Source: Capitulum mitella
Lineage: Eukaryota > Arthropoda > Thecostraca > Pollicipedomorpha > Pollicipedidae
Direction: 5' to 3'
Length of the DNA: 64,000 nt
NCBI GenBank assembly: GCA_030062745.1
Contig: CP099849.1
Span: 19,018,144-19,082,143, forward strand
Positions 11,801 through 24,800 of the stretch are shown here, piece after piece. The position numbers and the translations under genes were made by a program. Below the pieces are notes generated by a model that saw only the letters and a program-made list of their open reading frames with translations, was not told the origin of the DNA and ran no database searches. Each line of letters begins with the position of its first letter. The first letter of the stretch is position 1.

Positions 11801-14800
11801 AAACCACAAATAGGGAGGACTATGTACATTACTTCTCAGGACATAGTGATCGGGTAAAACGGGGCATAATCATCGACTTCCTCCTCAGGACATTTCGCAT
11901 CTGTAGCGATGAGTATTTGGAGGATGGAATTTGCCACATTTTGCATCCTTCTTGAACTTAACCCTATTCCCGGCAGGGGGGGCGGAATCCGCCCCCCCTC
12001 GGGTTTTTGCTTGCCAACTCCAGGCTTTTTGACGCAGCTTCACGAAACTTGGTGACTTTTCCTAGCTATTCCTTCTACGCGCCGTGACAAAATTTCGAAA
12101 TTCTATTTTGCTCAGGGGCGGAGCCAGGCAACGTTTTTGGGAGGAACCTCAGGTCATTTTTGGCCATGTTGAGGGTAAAAGGACAATGTCTGCCAAAAAC
12201 AGAGTTTTTAAGATAGAACTTAAAACTTTATATGAATATATAGCTAAATAGTTGGGCAATGTGCATATGTAATTTTGTTTATCTGAGGTCACTTTACAAG
12301 GTCAGGTCAAGGTCAAAAGTCAAAATTTGTTTTTTTGCTATAATTTCGGCGCTGTTTTTTCAAATGCCAAACCCGGAATATATATGACGTAGAAAGATGC
12401 CCTCTACTTGTGTACCAAGTTTCAGCTTGATATCAGGTCAGGTCACGGAGCTATGACCTAAAATGTCAGTGCACGTACCCTATATCGCAAAAGCCAAAAA
12501 ATGAATTTTTTGGAATAGAGTAAATTTAATCGATTAAAAACGTTTACAGATAATATTGAATGCACACGACATCATTCCAGGTGACCCCAAGGTCACTGGA
12601 GGTCATTTAAGGTCAAAGGTCACAAGTTGATCTGAGAAACGTGTGACCATGACAGTTCCCCCTTTTTTATGTCCCTGGCACCGCCCTTGCTAACATTATA
12701 CAAACATTGTAATGCGATTTGTACTTCTTTAGCATCACATGACTAGCAGAAGCTAAAAAAGTGTTTTGGCCTCTTTTGTTCATTCCGTTATTGGAAAACT
12801 AATCCCCCTATTTTTGAAACCCTGTGAACGCCCATGAATTTTCTCAAAATTTCAGATTTGCATACCCATGGTAAAAGCCCGATCCATAATCTCTCGATTG
12901 ATGCCAGTTTCATCGAAATCGGTCGATAAACAACGGAGTTATAAGAAGTCAAAAAGTACCCCCCATTTTGACATTTTTGCCCCCCTGTATCCACAAATTT
13001 CAAAATTTTGAAAATTTATTTTATCAAAAGGTAGTTTACGTCACGGCAAATCGATTGCCGTTTGTTGCGATGAAATCGGATGAGTAGTTCTCGAGATCTC
13101 AGGGGGGGGGCCGAATCCGCCCCCCCCCCTGCCGGGAATCGGCCATACCGTCTAGCCCTCCGGGAATAGGGTTAAAGTATCTGAAAGGCCTGCTCAGTCA
13201 TCTGAAAAACAAATCAATGCAAATTAGGGAAAAGTCAATAACTTCTACGAACAAAAGGTCGCACGAACAGCACATCTCCATACCAAACTCGGGACAGACC
13301 GAAACGATTGCAAAACATCTCGAGGAAGCAAGAATTAGAGTAGCCATTGCATCTGGAAAGAAACTAGGCGAACTTATAATTCAGGGTAAAGAGCATAGGC
13401 CCAGTGACAAGAGTGCAGTATATAGAATTCCATGTGGGGAGGGGGGGCGGGTGTAATAAGGCTTACATATGAGAAAATGGGAGGGGAATCCAGACAAGTA
13501 TAAAAGGACATTGGAGGGGTGTGAAAAAACACACATCATACAGTGCATTTGCCGCTGACATTGAACGGTCTAACCACCCATCAAACTGGGGTAACTCCAC
13601 CACTCTAGCCTCATGTAAAAGCAAAGAACGAACGATGGAGGCGGCATACATTGAACGAAACGATTAACACGAGGGCGAGGTTTGTAAAATGGTCAAAGCA
13701 GCGGCGGTTCCTAGTAGCATAAAGTATCGCATATTAGCATTTACTTACAGTTTCTGCAGGAGATAACAGTATGATTTTTGCACATGCATTTAGAAATTAA
13801 CGACGATTGAAACTGTTTCTTGCTGTATGGATTTTCGTATGTTGAACTTGCTGACGAAGACCATATGTAGCCGAAACGTCCTAATGCATCTCTGAAAGTG
13901 TTACTGTATTGCCGCCATTTTCCAAGAATACACACACACACACACAGACACATATATACTCTCAGGCACACATATACACTCAATTATTTCATAAGCACAC
14001 ACTCCGCCTCATAATATCACAGGTTTCCACTTATGCGTATGAACTGACAAAGAGGTTGTGGTATGTTTTAGTAGGACCAACTGACAGAAAACTCCTCTAA
14101 ATGCCACATCAAAAATGGTCTGAAAGATAAGATTAGGTAAGAACTAGACGTACATGAAGAAAATGGTGATCATGCCAAGAAGATCGAGATTGTCAAGAAA
14201 CTCTCTAGAGGGCGTGGGGAGTAGACTGCTGCCGGAGGCTTAAAATGGTTTTGTCAATCTATCGTCCGCTGACCTCTCAGACATTCAAAAGGAACTCCTT
14301 AATCTTGGCCTCAACTGTCACGTTCATCTCAAATATCATCAAATGGTACAAAAGTCGAACTTGGAAAAGGAAAAAAGATTCACCATAGGCGGCTCCAGGC
14401 TCTCGTTTTTCGGGGGCCTTCTGCGTTGCGTAAGACCGAATGAAAGCAGATGTGTGCGGTATACTTTCGTCGTATTTGGGGATAAAATAAAGACGGGAAA
14501 TCTAGTGATGCAACCGTATACATACATCATGCTGGATATGCATCGTAAATATCTGGCAGAAGTGCACTCAGGTGCTCAAAGATGGGGAGCAGGCTGAATC
14601 ATCATCATACCCAGCAGCTGTCGGGTTAACCTATTCATGTTTGGGAGGGCTTCAGAAGCCCCCCTGTCGTTTTTTGCTGGCCATTTGCAGTTTTTTTGTA
14701 GGGACTTCGCGAAACTTAGTTTTTTCCCCCTACCCATTCTTTTTATGTTTCACGTCAAAATTTCGTAGCTTTATTTTCTCCAGGAGCTGAGCCAGTTTTT

Positions 14801-17800
14801 GGAGGCACCTCAGCCCATTTTTAGCACTGTCCAAGGTAGAAGAAAAATGGCTGCCAGAAATGGGGTTTTAAAGATAGAACTTAGGACGTTTTATGAGTGT
14901 ATAGGTAAATAACTGGGCCAACACATAAAAATATGCTTGTTGAACTGAGGTCACTTTACAATTGGCGTTATTTTTTAACAGAAAACTGGAATACATGCAT
15001 CTCATTATAACTTCTTCTACTTCTGTTGTAAATTTTGGGTCGATATCAGGCCGGTTGAAGGAGCTATAAGCTAAAATGCGCGCTCGCGGACCCTTCAGCA
15101 CGACGGTCATAAACGGGAGTTTTACGAATATTGTCCATTCAAATGACCGGAAACAAAAGACATTTTAGTAGACCGGAAACATTTTCAAACACTGACATGA
15201 ACCTAACGCCATTCCAAGCCACTTTGGGGTATTTTGAGGTCATTTGATGTCAAAGGGCGTAAGCTGACCAAATGAACATGTGACCATGACAGTTCCCCTT
15301 TTTATGCTCATGACGCCACTTATGCCAACATTATAAGAGTAATGTAATACAATTTGTTTTCCTGAAGAGCAAAATGACTAGTACAAGATTAACAAATGTC
15401 CCAAACATTTATGTTAATTTAGTTTCCAGAAAAGCATTCTTCCCAGTTTTCCAGACCCTTTGAATGCCTATGAATTTTATCGGAATTCTAAAGACAGGAA
15501 CCAAAAGGTAAGTACCATCGATTAGCTCTCGATTCACATCAATTTCATCAAACTCGATCCATGAACATCTGAGTTATAACAAGTAAAACACCCCTTCCTG
15601 GGTTCTTTACCCCCATCCACCCCTTACAAGATTTCAAAAGCACTTTTTTAATGTATTTCACGTCGTGGCAAACCGATTGCCGTTTGTTGCGACAAAATCG
15701 AACGGGTAGTTCTCGAGATGTCTGGGGAATACGGCCCCATCCTCATGCGGGCATGCGTACCAGCGTTATGGGGTCGGGAACAGGGTTAACCCGGCATCGC
15801 CTGGAGTGTTTTTATACCCGCAGTCGTCTGGGGGCGTCAAGAAGGGCACCCTGTGATCTCAGGATCTTACTGTCGGATCTGAAGCGGTCTACCACCAATC
15901 GATATCCCTGGGTCTTGCGATTGAGAAAATATTATCTTAGCCCTGGTCACGCGACTGATGACGTCACAGGTCACGTGGAACGCATAATACAACGTTCGAA
16001 AAGACACCGGTTCGCATATCATATCATCAGAAATATTGGTCTTAGAGCCTTCAGCTAGGTATCAAACAAAACGTCACCATCGTCTGCATCAAAAGCAAGC
16101 CAAAATGTTTAAAAAATGTCGGGTCAAGGTCAGCGTAGGTCAGCTTAAATATTGGTCTTACTTTACATGCCAAAGATTGATACTTACTCGCAGCCGTTTT
16201 GATCTACGTGACAAGAAAGACGAAAATGAAACCTTCTGGTGATCAGTTTTGCATTACTTGATCTCCATCCAGTCAAGGGCATTCTAGGTCACCCAGGTTA
16301 GATAAGGTTGCATTACTCTTCCTGACAAAGAACAATAATTACTCGCTGGGATTCTTAACTGTGTTAATTACAGAACTGAAATGGCATCTCCTGGTAATGA
16401 AATATACTCTTTCTGCTCGTTATCGGGTCAAGGTCAAGCCCGGTCAGGACAGATAGTCATTCTTCATCTTGTGGCTAAGAGTTACCGGTACTAGTAGTAC
16501 TAGTAGCAGAAAACTAATAATTGTTTTCTGCTACTCTGCTACCGGACGATCTTCCACAGAAAATGTTGTATTTAATTTCGTTTTGACATCAACATAGGAC
16601 GTGACCTGACATGACCTCACGTCGCATTTGGTGAACCTTGTTAAAAGTCGCATATAGATTTGCTTGTCTGGCTTGAACGATGGGGAAGGTCAACGGCAAC
16701 CACTTCTGTCACTCACGATGTCACTCAGTTCCATCATGCATGTGACCTAACATGACCCCTAATGTTGAAGTGTTACGGTTTTGTAACGTTTTGTACCGTA
16801 GCGCCCTATGGAAATCCAAATAATCCATGCAAATATTACCAAAAAACGAAGCATGTTCGCGCCACCGCCCGAAAAGGCAGGGTTCAGGTATGACGTCGTA
16901 TATCCATGTCCTGACCTAGCATGGAAATGGTTTTGATGTCAAAATATTTCAAACTGACTGATAAACAGGTACTGAAAGTTTGGTTTGGTTGGCTCTTATG
17001 ATTCAGAAGTTACTCACGAAAAGCGAGGTGGTTGCCCTATTTGACGCCTCCCAGGCGGTGCCGGGTTAAATCGTGAAGCATTTTAGTAGACAGCTCGAAC
17101 CGATGATCCTTTTTCCATAGTTCAAGCCTCAACTGCGTTTTCGACCCCTCCTTTCCACTCATGATTGGCTTTGTGAAAACGATATATGCGCAACAACACA
17201 AAATCCGCCGATTAAAAACAGGCGGCTTTGTTGGCAGGACTGTCATGGCGTCAATGTTTAGATGACGTCGGAAACTCGGACATAGTCAGCACCTGGGCGA
17301 TGGGTGACCGGTGCTACCATGTGGTGAAAAATCTGGCAACAAGGGACGATGCGGAGCAGACGTGCCTCAGGCTGGGCTTTGAGGGCACCCTGGTCCGAAT
17401 CGTCTCCGGAGGACTTATGGACAAGATTAACGACATGCTTAGGTACCCGGGAAACCTTCTGGAAACGTACTGGGTATCTGGAGAAGTTTTAGGTGCAGGT
17501 TAGTGGACAGCGATGGTTTGTTGGTCGGGACCGTCGCGAAATATGCCCGCACAGCCTCATGGACTATTTTCATGAGCCATATACTTTGTTTATGAAACAC
17601 ATCATCCCATGGCTGGAATTAACTTTAATCTAAACCAGAAGGGAAAACAAATTAATATTGAATACCCTGTCATCTTTAATCATATATGCATGAAGGAAGA
17701 CTAGCTACGTAACTTCACGTTTAGACTTAAGGTATATGTGCATTTGTTTTTCTCTCACGCAGTGGCGGCTTCGGACGTATCTGAACAGCAGGTTGGACCA

Positions 17801-20800
17801 GCTGGCATCCGGACTAGGGCCGACAGCTCCTTGTTTGAAAACCAAGACGAGGCCGTCCTGAGTGGGCCTGCACCCAGTCGGCCGCCATGTGTGGTGCTGA
17901 GGTCTTCTTTTAACGGGAATACTCAGGAAGAAAGCTGCAAGTCGAAGCATGGCTTCATATGCCAGAGAGGTAGGCGACTCCCCCTGGCGCATGTTTCTTT
18001 CCGCAGGCTAAAGGAGAGAGCACCTTAATGGACGTGTTGAACTGAATGGGCACTTCCCGTTGTAAAGTGTATTTAATCAGATAAGCGCACGAGAGTATTT
18101 GCTTAGTTTTAAGTCACTCATAACAGAAATAAGTAAGCTTAGTGATGAACTATTAGGAATAAAATGTCATTTACCATGCATCCATCCGCATTCATGAGTA
18201 TCCATGTGTACTGGTCTTATGTATATTGTGTTCTTGGATTGATTTGTTATGCTGATTTTCGGTGCTGTGAAGTATGAAATCAGATCTAGATTTATGTGAA
18301 ATCAGGTCAAAAATACCTCTCCCATTTTCCAAGCCCTGTGAACGTCCATGGATTTTGTTAAAGTTGTAAATGTGCGGGCCAAAGTGAAAAGTTTCATCGA
18401 TAAGCTCTCGATGCATGCCAAATACATTAAATTCGTTCTACGGGAAATACGTAAGTAAAAACAGTTACAACAAGTAAAAACAAAACTTGCTGGTTTTTGT
18501 GGATCCCTCAAGTTTTGTTTCACAGAAATGCAGTTTGTATCATAGCGAATCGATTGCCGTTTTTCCTGATCAAATCGGATAAGTTCTGGAGATCCCGGGG
18601 GCCCAATGAACCTCCCCCTGTAGGGAAATGCGACCGAGCGTTATGAGTGCGGGAATACGGTTAATCCCACAGTTACTAGGGACATTGTTGCCTGCCCCTT
18701 TGGCTTTATGGCGTAATCTCCGAACGTCAAAAGCCGTTGACCCTGCATGTTCACTACTCTTACCTGAATAACACAGATACCTTTTAAAAATGGTTGAACA
18801 GGCCACCCTAGGTCAGGTGATATGACGAGATAAGCTGAATCATAGAAGCGCATGACGCTCAATGGTAGGACTCCACTATCTGTCTATGTTTTGACATGAC
18901 GTACAGGACGCTCTTCATGGATGTGAAAAACAGCAAATACCAAGTGGCACAAGTTATAAATAACCTCAAGTGAGGTCAACGATAGTCACTGGTTACCTTC
19001 TACCAATGTCAATGGAACATCTTGTCCGAGACAAACCACCGCTAGCCACCAAAACCAGGGATACGGAAAAATGGACGCCATTTTTTAGCTTCTCGTGGAA
19101 TTTTACATCAGAAACATGTAAAAAGCCAAGCACCAGGTTCTTACCTAGTATGAGTCGTGGTCTTTGTTGACGCTCTGCACCTTTTGACGATAAGTTCATT
19201 TGATACCATATTGCCAATCCCGACGATTTTTGCGCTTTGAATGTGTTTCTGAAACGCTCTGCAAACCAATCAAATTTAGGGGTTTGAACTGGCCTGTGAC
19301 GTCATCTGTTACATTAAGGTCCACAGATGGAAGGTATCTGGGGTCTCAGGGTGACGGGCCATCGATTGCCGTTTCCGTCATTGAAATCAGACCATTGTTT
19401 TTCGAGAGAAGCGAGAGGGGGCAACCTCCAGTAGCTACGGAGGTACCCATTTTCCCATTAACTGCAAGGTGGCGAAATACCCCAGGCAGTACCGATGTTA
19501 CCTACTGAAATACTTCCTCGGTTAGACAGTTACCTCAAATGAGTGACGATTATGGAAAAATAAAGACAGTAACGTATAAATTATGGATGCAAACAAACTG
19601 CCAACTTTACGTTTGGGCCATTCCACGTCAGATCGCACAAGAATTGGCCCGACCCATTTCAATTTTGATGGGATTTGGTACGTTCATAGTAGGTATCCAA
19701 AAATGGCCAGCCATAAAGTGTTAGCCCTGGGTGTCGTCTGAGGCCAGATTTAAAGGTTTTGAAAGATCACCGATTTTCGCAGACATTACATGGCTCAATG
19801 CCAAGAGCTCGGTGATAAATTGTCAGAGGAAGGTGCGATTAGCATCATTCGAAATGGAAATGTTCCAGTTTTCGCACAAAAACACACTTTTGGCGAGCTC
19901 GGGATGACCTTTGGCCTGACTAGGTCACGTGAAACATTTTCACTTTTAAAGATGTTTGCTCACCGTGATCTTCGCGAAAATGTAGCACAATGACACTTCG
20001 GACTTGAGAAAAAAGCTCTGAGGCTACCTCACGAATATTGGTCAATTTCGTGCTGCTCTTTTGTCCGATTGCTCTACAATTTCGCGTGCACTATGTCCTT
20101 CGTGCCTACCATACATCAGCTTAGTTTTAAAATACTTCACCAGAAACGTCAAATGTCATGGCATTTCACCACCAATCGAACCCTGCCATCCAGATCTGAC
20201 ATGCTTCACGTTTCCACGGAAGCGAGCCTGTCGGGTGTTCTTGGTCCTTTAAGCCAACTGGCACAATCTTAGTCTAGTATCGCCGCCTTTTGAAGGCCAG
20301 ACGGGGTTTGCACACATCAAAGATTTCATGTCAGCAGGAGGGTGTTGATTTTTTGTCATGCCATTCTGCCCTGTATGATGGAAAACTTACAAATGAAATG
20401 ACACCTTGGTATAGAAGCAGACAGAAATGTTGAATGAGATGCGCGCGCGCAAAAAAAACGAAAATCCACTTTCATCCAGGACATGGAATGAACATGAATG
20501 ACGCGATGCGTGCAAAAAGGATGAGAAATTCGGAATCAGCGGCCCAAAAAATCTAGAAATGATCCGATGTCAAAATAGGTAATCCTAGGTCAACCGATGT
20601 CAGTGACCTCGGTTGACGTTCCGAAGGCCCCGATGCACGGCTAGAATTATTGTAGTCGCCTTTAAGGCCCAAGAGAACCCGACAGATTCACTTCCGTGTG
20701 ACACGTGGAGAACGGGCATGTCAGGTTTTGATCGCAGGGGTTCATTGGTGGTAGGGTGTCATGACTCATGGCCTTTAACCTTTCTGGTATTGCAGCTTAA

Positions 20801-21767
20801 AACTAAGCTGATGTGTAGCAGACACGCAAGACCTTGTGCACATCCAGTTGTACAACAATTGGGCGAACAAAAGACACAAAATCAATCAATATTCCCAAAT
20901 AGCTTTAGGGCATATTTTTCAAGCGCAGTTTGGCAACATTTAAGTCAAGACATATGGAAAGTTTCAATTTACCTAGAAATGTATTTGCCACTCTTATTGC
21001 AAATATTTCAGGACATATTGAGCTACATTTTCGCAAACGTCACGGCGGGCAAACATGGATCAAACCAAAAATGTTTCATGCAACCTACTCACGTCAAAGA
21101 TCACCTCGAGGTCTCCGAAACATGAACTTATTCATAAAAACTGAAACATGCCTTTTTTGAATGGCGCTAACCGCACTTTTCTGTAACAAACTATCATAGA
21201 ATTATGGACATGTGAGTCATGCCATGTCTGTAAAATCGGTGATCTTTCATGACCTGTAACTCTGACCTCAGAGGACATCCAGCGCTTAAAATGAATGGCT
21301 GGTTATTTTTCGATAGCTTCGATGAACGTACCATAGTTCATCAAAACCGAAATTGGTCAGGGCGATTCTTGTGCGAGTTGACGTGGAATGACCCACTTGC
21401 CAAAATATGCCAGCGATGCCAATACAGTTTTCTCGAATTAGAAACCAGTAAAAGTACGCCTGGCTTTGGCTTGAAAGATGCCGTTAGCCATGGACTCAGG
21501 ACTCAATGATCAATCTCTGAGTTAATCTTGTCGTCTGCAGCTCCTCGACTTTGCGGCAGTCCGGCACAGGAACCGTCTCTCACCTACATCACGCCGGGGC
21601 CGAAGTTGGAGGGCGAGACGATCAACGTGACCTGCAGTGACCCGAGCCTAACAGGTTACATCGAGTGTGGTTCACATCAGTGGACACAGCCAACCTTTTG
21701 CCAATCATCGGTAGGCCCAAGTACGTATGCACTGCTCACGGAAGTCCACCAACGAGTTACTATCCTT

Positions 21768-21806
<39 letters not shown>

Positions 21807-21839
21807 GTCTCTATATATATACATATATGTATATATATG

Positions 21840-21889
<50 letters not shown>

Positions 21890-24800
21890 CGGATCAAAGT
21901 CGTGAAATGGGAAGCCGATTGTTCTTGAGGCGTGCCGTGATGAAAAGCACCTTGCAGTTACAGAACACCCTAACAGTTAATAAGTTTTTTATGTAGTTTT
22001 TATTTTGCGTATTCATGTTTCATAAACAGAATCATGTTAATTCAAACAGGTTCCAGGGTTCTTTATGAAAAGTTTGGCATATATTGGACAACGGATCTTC
22101 CATGGGACATCTCCAGGAAGAATTTTCGAAATGACTACAGGAACTGAACAGGCGATTTGCATAAGAGAATTTATTCTAAGAAAGGCGTGAGCAACACAAT
22201 GTCGCGTAGTTCCATGACAACTAGTTCAAACTGCTTCACAATGGTCCTCAACCCCACCCCCACCCCCATATAGACTTGATAGCGGTGTTCTTGGTCATCA
22301 TGGTCCGGTCAGGAGCTAATTTCGTTGTGGGTCTGGGGGCCGCCGCTCTGCAGGTGCATGGCGAAGCGCCGGCTATGTGCCGAGGTCATGTAATCAATGT
22401 GGCCACTGTTGGGCAGGAGTGCGCAGTCTCGTAGCATGCAATGGTATTGGAGTACCACATTTGTCTGTTTGAGGTCTTGCAGCCCTTTCTTATATTGTTC
22501 TTAACGACCAGTGATGATGCAGTCGGGTTCTGGTAGTAAATGTTGAATGTAAGACGGTCTGCTGGGTTTGTTGTGGCTGAGGTCCGCCTTACGATGCCTT
22601 TTAAGACCTGTTCGTCTTCCCTGTGTCCGCTCGACATGATGCATTTGTAGTGTAAGCTGAAAATTGTGTCTTTACGTGCATGGCCCCGGGCTGGATGAAG
22701 GTGAGACGAGATGGCGTTGTTGATTTCGTGGTCGACGTCCGTAACCAAGCAGTTGTAAACCATAATGCGTTTAGCCCTTCTAAGTTCTTGATGGCTCATG
22801 ATGAACAAAGCTTTAGCATTCTGTGGACGAATGCCTTTATCATGCAAGTTTTAGAGTTCTCTGAGCACTGACTTCCGCCGTCGAGACATCTGCCGACGTC
22901 TGTACTGTAGGTCTGCGACAAATAGTGGTGGCGAAGTGCCCCGACGATGCATCGATGAACTGATTTCCCAGCTGATCGATGAACAGCTTTATGCGTCCTG
23001 AATTGATGTGATCCTATATACTGTCATCAGTCATCCAAGCAGTTTCCTGGACGTGTCTATCGATGTAGTTTCTGCTGTACTCTCGGCCGCTCCTGCTGGT
23101 GCGAAAGAGGGTATACATGCTTGGTAGAGGCGCGATTAGATGGCCTCTCCTCTGACGGGAGGAGATGGACTCAGCCCACAGGGGAGACTGTGGTCGCATA
23201 TTTTGGGGGTCAACAGGTATGCCCGCCGCGGCGATGACGTCGTTCGGCTTGAAACCGGGGCAGTCCAGAAAGCCAAGAAGATTTTGCCCAACCTTTCCAG
23301 GTCCTCCTCATTAGCCAGTGAAAAGAGATTCCGACTCATAATCGCACGGCAGTAGTTCAAATCTCGACGCCGCTAGTTCTCGATCGCTGGTGCGTATGGC
23401 CAAGAACATAGCTGGGGGAGGTGGCAAGGAGGCGCCCCCCCCCCTCGGCGAATCGGTAAAAATGGAGGCTCCGGAGGGTCCTCCATTTTACCTTTTCTAA
23501 AAATGGGGGCCCCTCCGAATCCCCACTGTCCCATTCAGGCGCCCCTTTGACCCCGTTGGAGCTTACAGGATTCTCAAATAAGGCCCCTGAGGCCATGGTG
23601 GGCCCTCTATGTTGCTATACGAGGACCCTGGAAGACCTTTTGATGCCATAGGAGGTTCCCTTATGCTCTAAGAGACTCCCTTGAAGCTATACAAGGCCCA
23701 CTTGATGTTATGGGAGGCCGCTTGGTGCTAAAGGAGGCACTTTGCTGTTGTTTTTTGAAGCTGAAGTTGAAGCTGTGGGAGTTCCCTTATGCTACAGGAG
23801 GCCCCTTTTTGGCAGGCGATGAGGTCCCTTTTTAGGACATGAGAGGCCACCTCAACAGTGGTGGAGGTCCGCCTGAGCTGAGGAGGCTCCCTTGAGATGA
23901 GGAGGCCCATTCTGAGGATCGCCCCCCGTCCCCCCTCCCCCGGCTGATTCCTGGCACGTGCCTGCGTGTGGTGTTGATTGAACACTGGACGCTTGAGCCC
24001 AAGTGACTGCGCTCTAACTCAAACCATCCAACCAGGCTTTACAAATGAAACTGAAGCCGTCCTGGAAGCCCCTGTAGAAGCCACGGGTAAGTAGGCGCAA
24101 GTTTCTGGAAACTTGTAAGGTCTATGTTAATGTCCTATGGTTTGGACCGTATGCTTTTATGCTATTTCTGAGTGTTTTCCTACTCAGGAAGCAGTAGCAC
24201 CAAGCGTCCGTGAAATTAGCCACACCTATTTACCATCCGAACGCCCCAAAAATACGCTTTTTCGCCAAAATGTTTGATTGTTTGTTTGTTCGTTTACCGA
24301 TCAAAGATTATTTTCAAGGTCAAATCCAAGGTCAAGCGGTAAGGAACCCTAGTACTGAAAAATTTACCGCAGCATACGTTTGAAAATGGTATCAGGTGCA
24401 AGAACGTGTCGATTCCAGACATCATTTCCATTCTGGCCCTGAGTAACTTTGTTCTTAACCCTATTCCCGGAGGGCTAGACGGTATGGCCGATTCCCGGCA
24501 GGGGGGGGGGCGGATTCGGCCCCCCCTGAGATCTCGAGAACTACTTATCCGATTTCATCGCAACAAACGGCAATCGATTTGCCGTCACGTGAACTACATT
24601 TTGATAAAAAGAAATTTTCAAAATTTTGAAATTTGTGGATACAGGGGGGCAAAAATGTCAAAATGGGGGGTACTTTTTGACTTCTTATAACTCCGTTGTT
24701 TATCGACCGATTTCGATGAAACTGGCATCAATCGAGAGATTATGGATAGGGCTTTTACCATGGGTATGCAAATTTGAAATTTTGAGAAAATTCATGGGCG

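Larger units (their letters stand above)
10658..17237. other. Intron of receptor gene, about 6.6 kb, largely transposon-derived
   Basis: Contains GT and CA/CGCA microsatellites, a Penelope-like element split by TTAA element copy B, TTAA element copy F, and a second TTAA-bounded element. Little unassigned DNA remains (about 13.9-14.6 kb). Confidence 0.65.
21721..24035. other. Intron of receptor gene, about 2.3 kb
   Basis: Contains a compound CT/TA microsatellite, a minus-strand Penelope-like remnant and the second copy of the AGGAGGCCC repeat element. Confidence 0.6.

Noticed and set aside
12788..13003. Nearly identical 70-residue ORF in TTAA copies B (minus) and C (24626-24838, plus)
   Set aside because: It is shared only because the two transposon copies are almost identical; it is broken in copies A, D and E and looks like no known protein.
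21706..21715. Alternative donor GTAGGC (21711) for the second sushi exon
   Set aside because: It leaves phase 0, which does not match the phase 1 stalk exon; the donor at 21721 fits.
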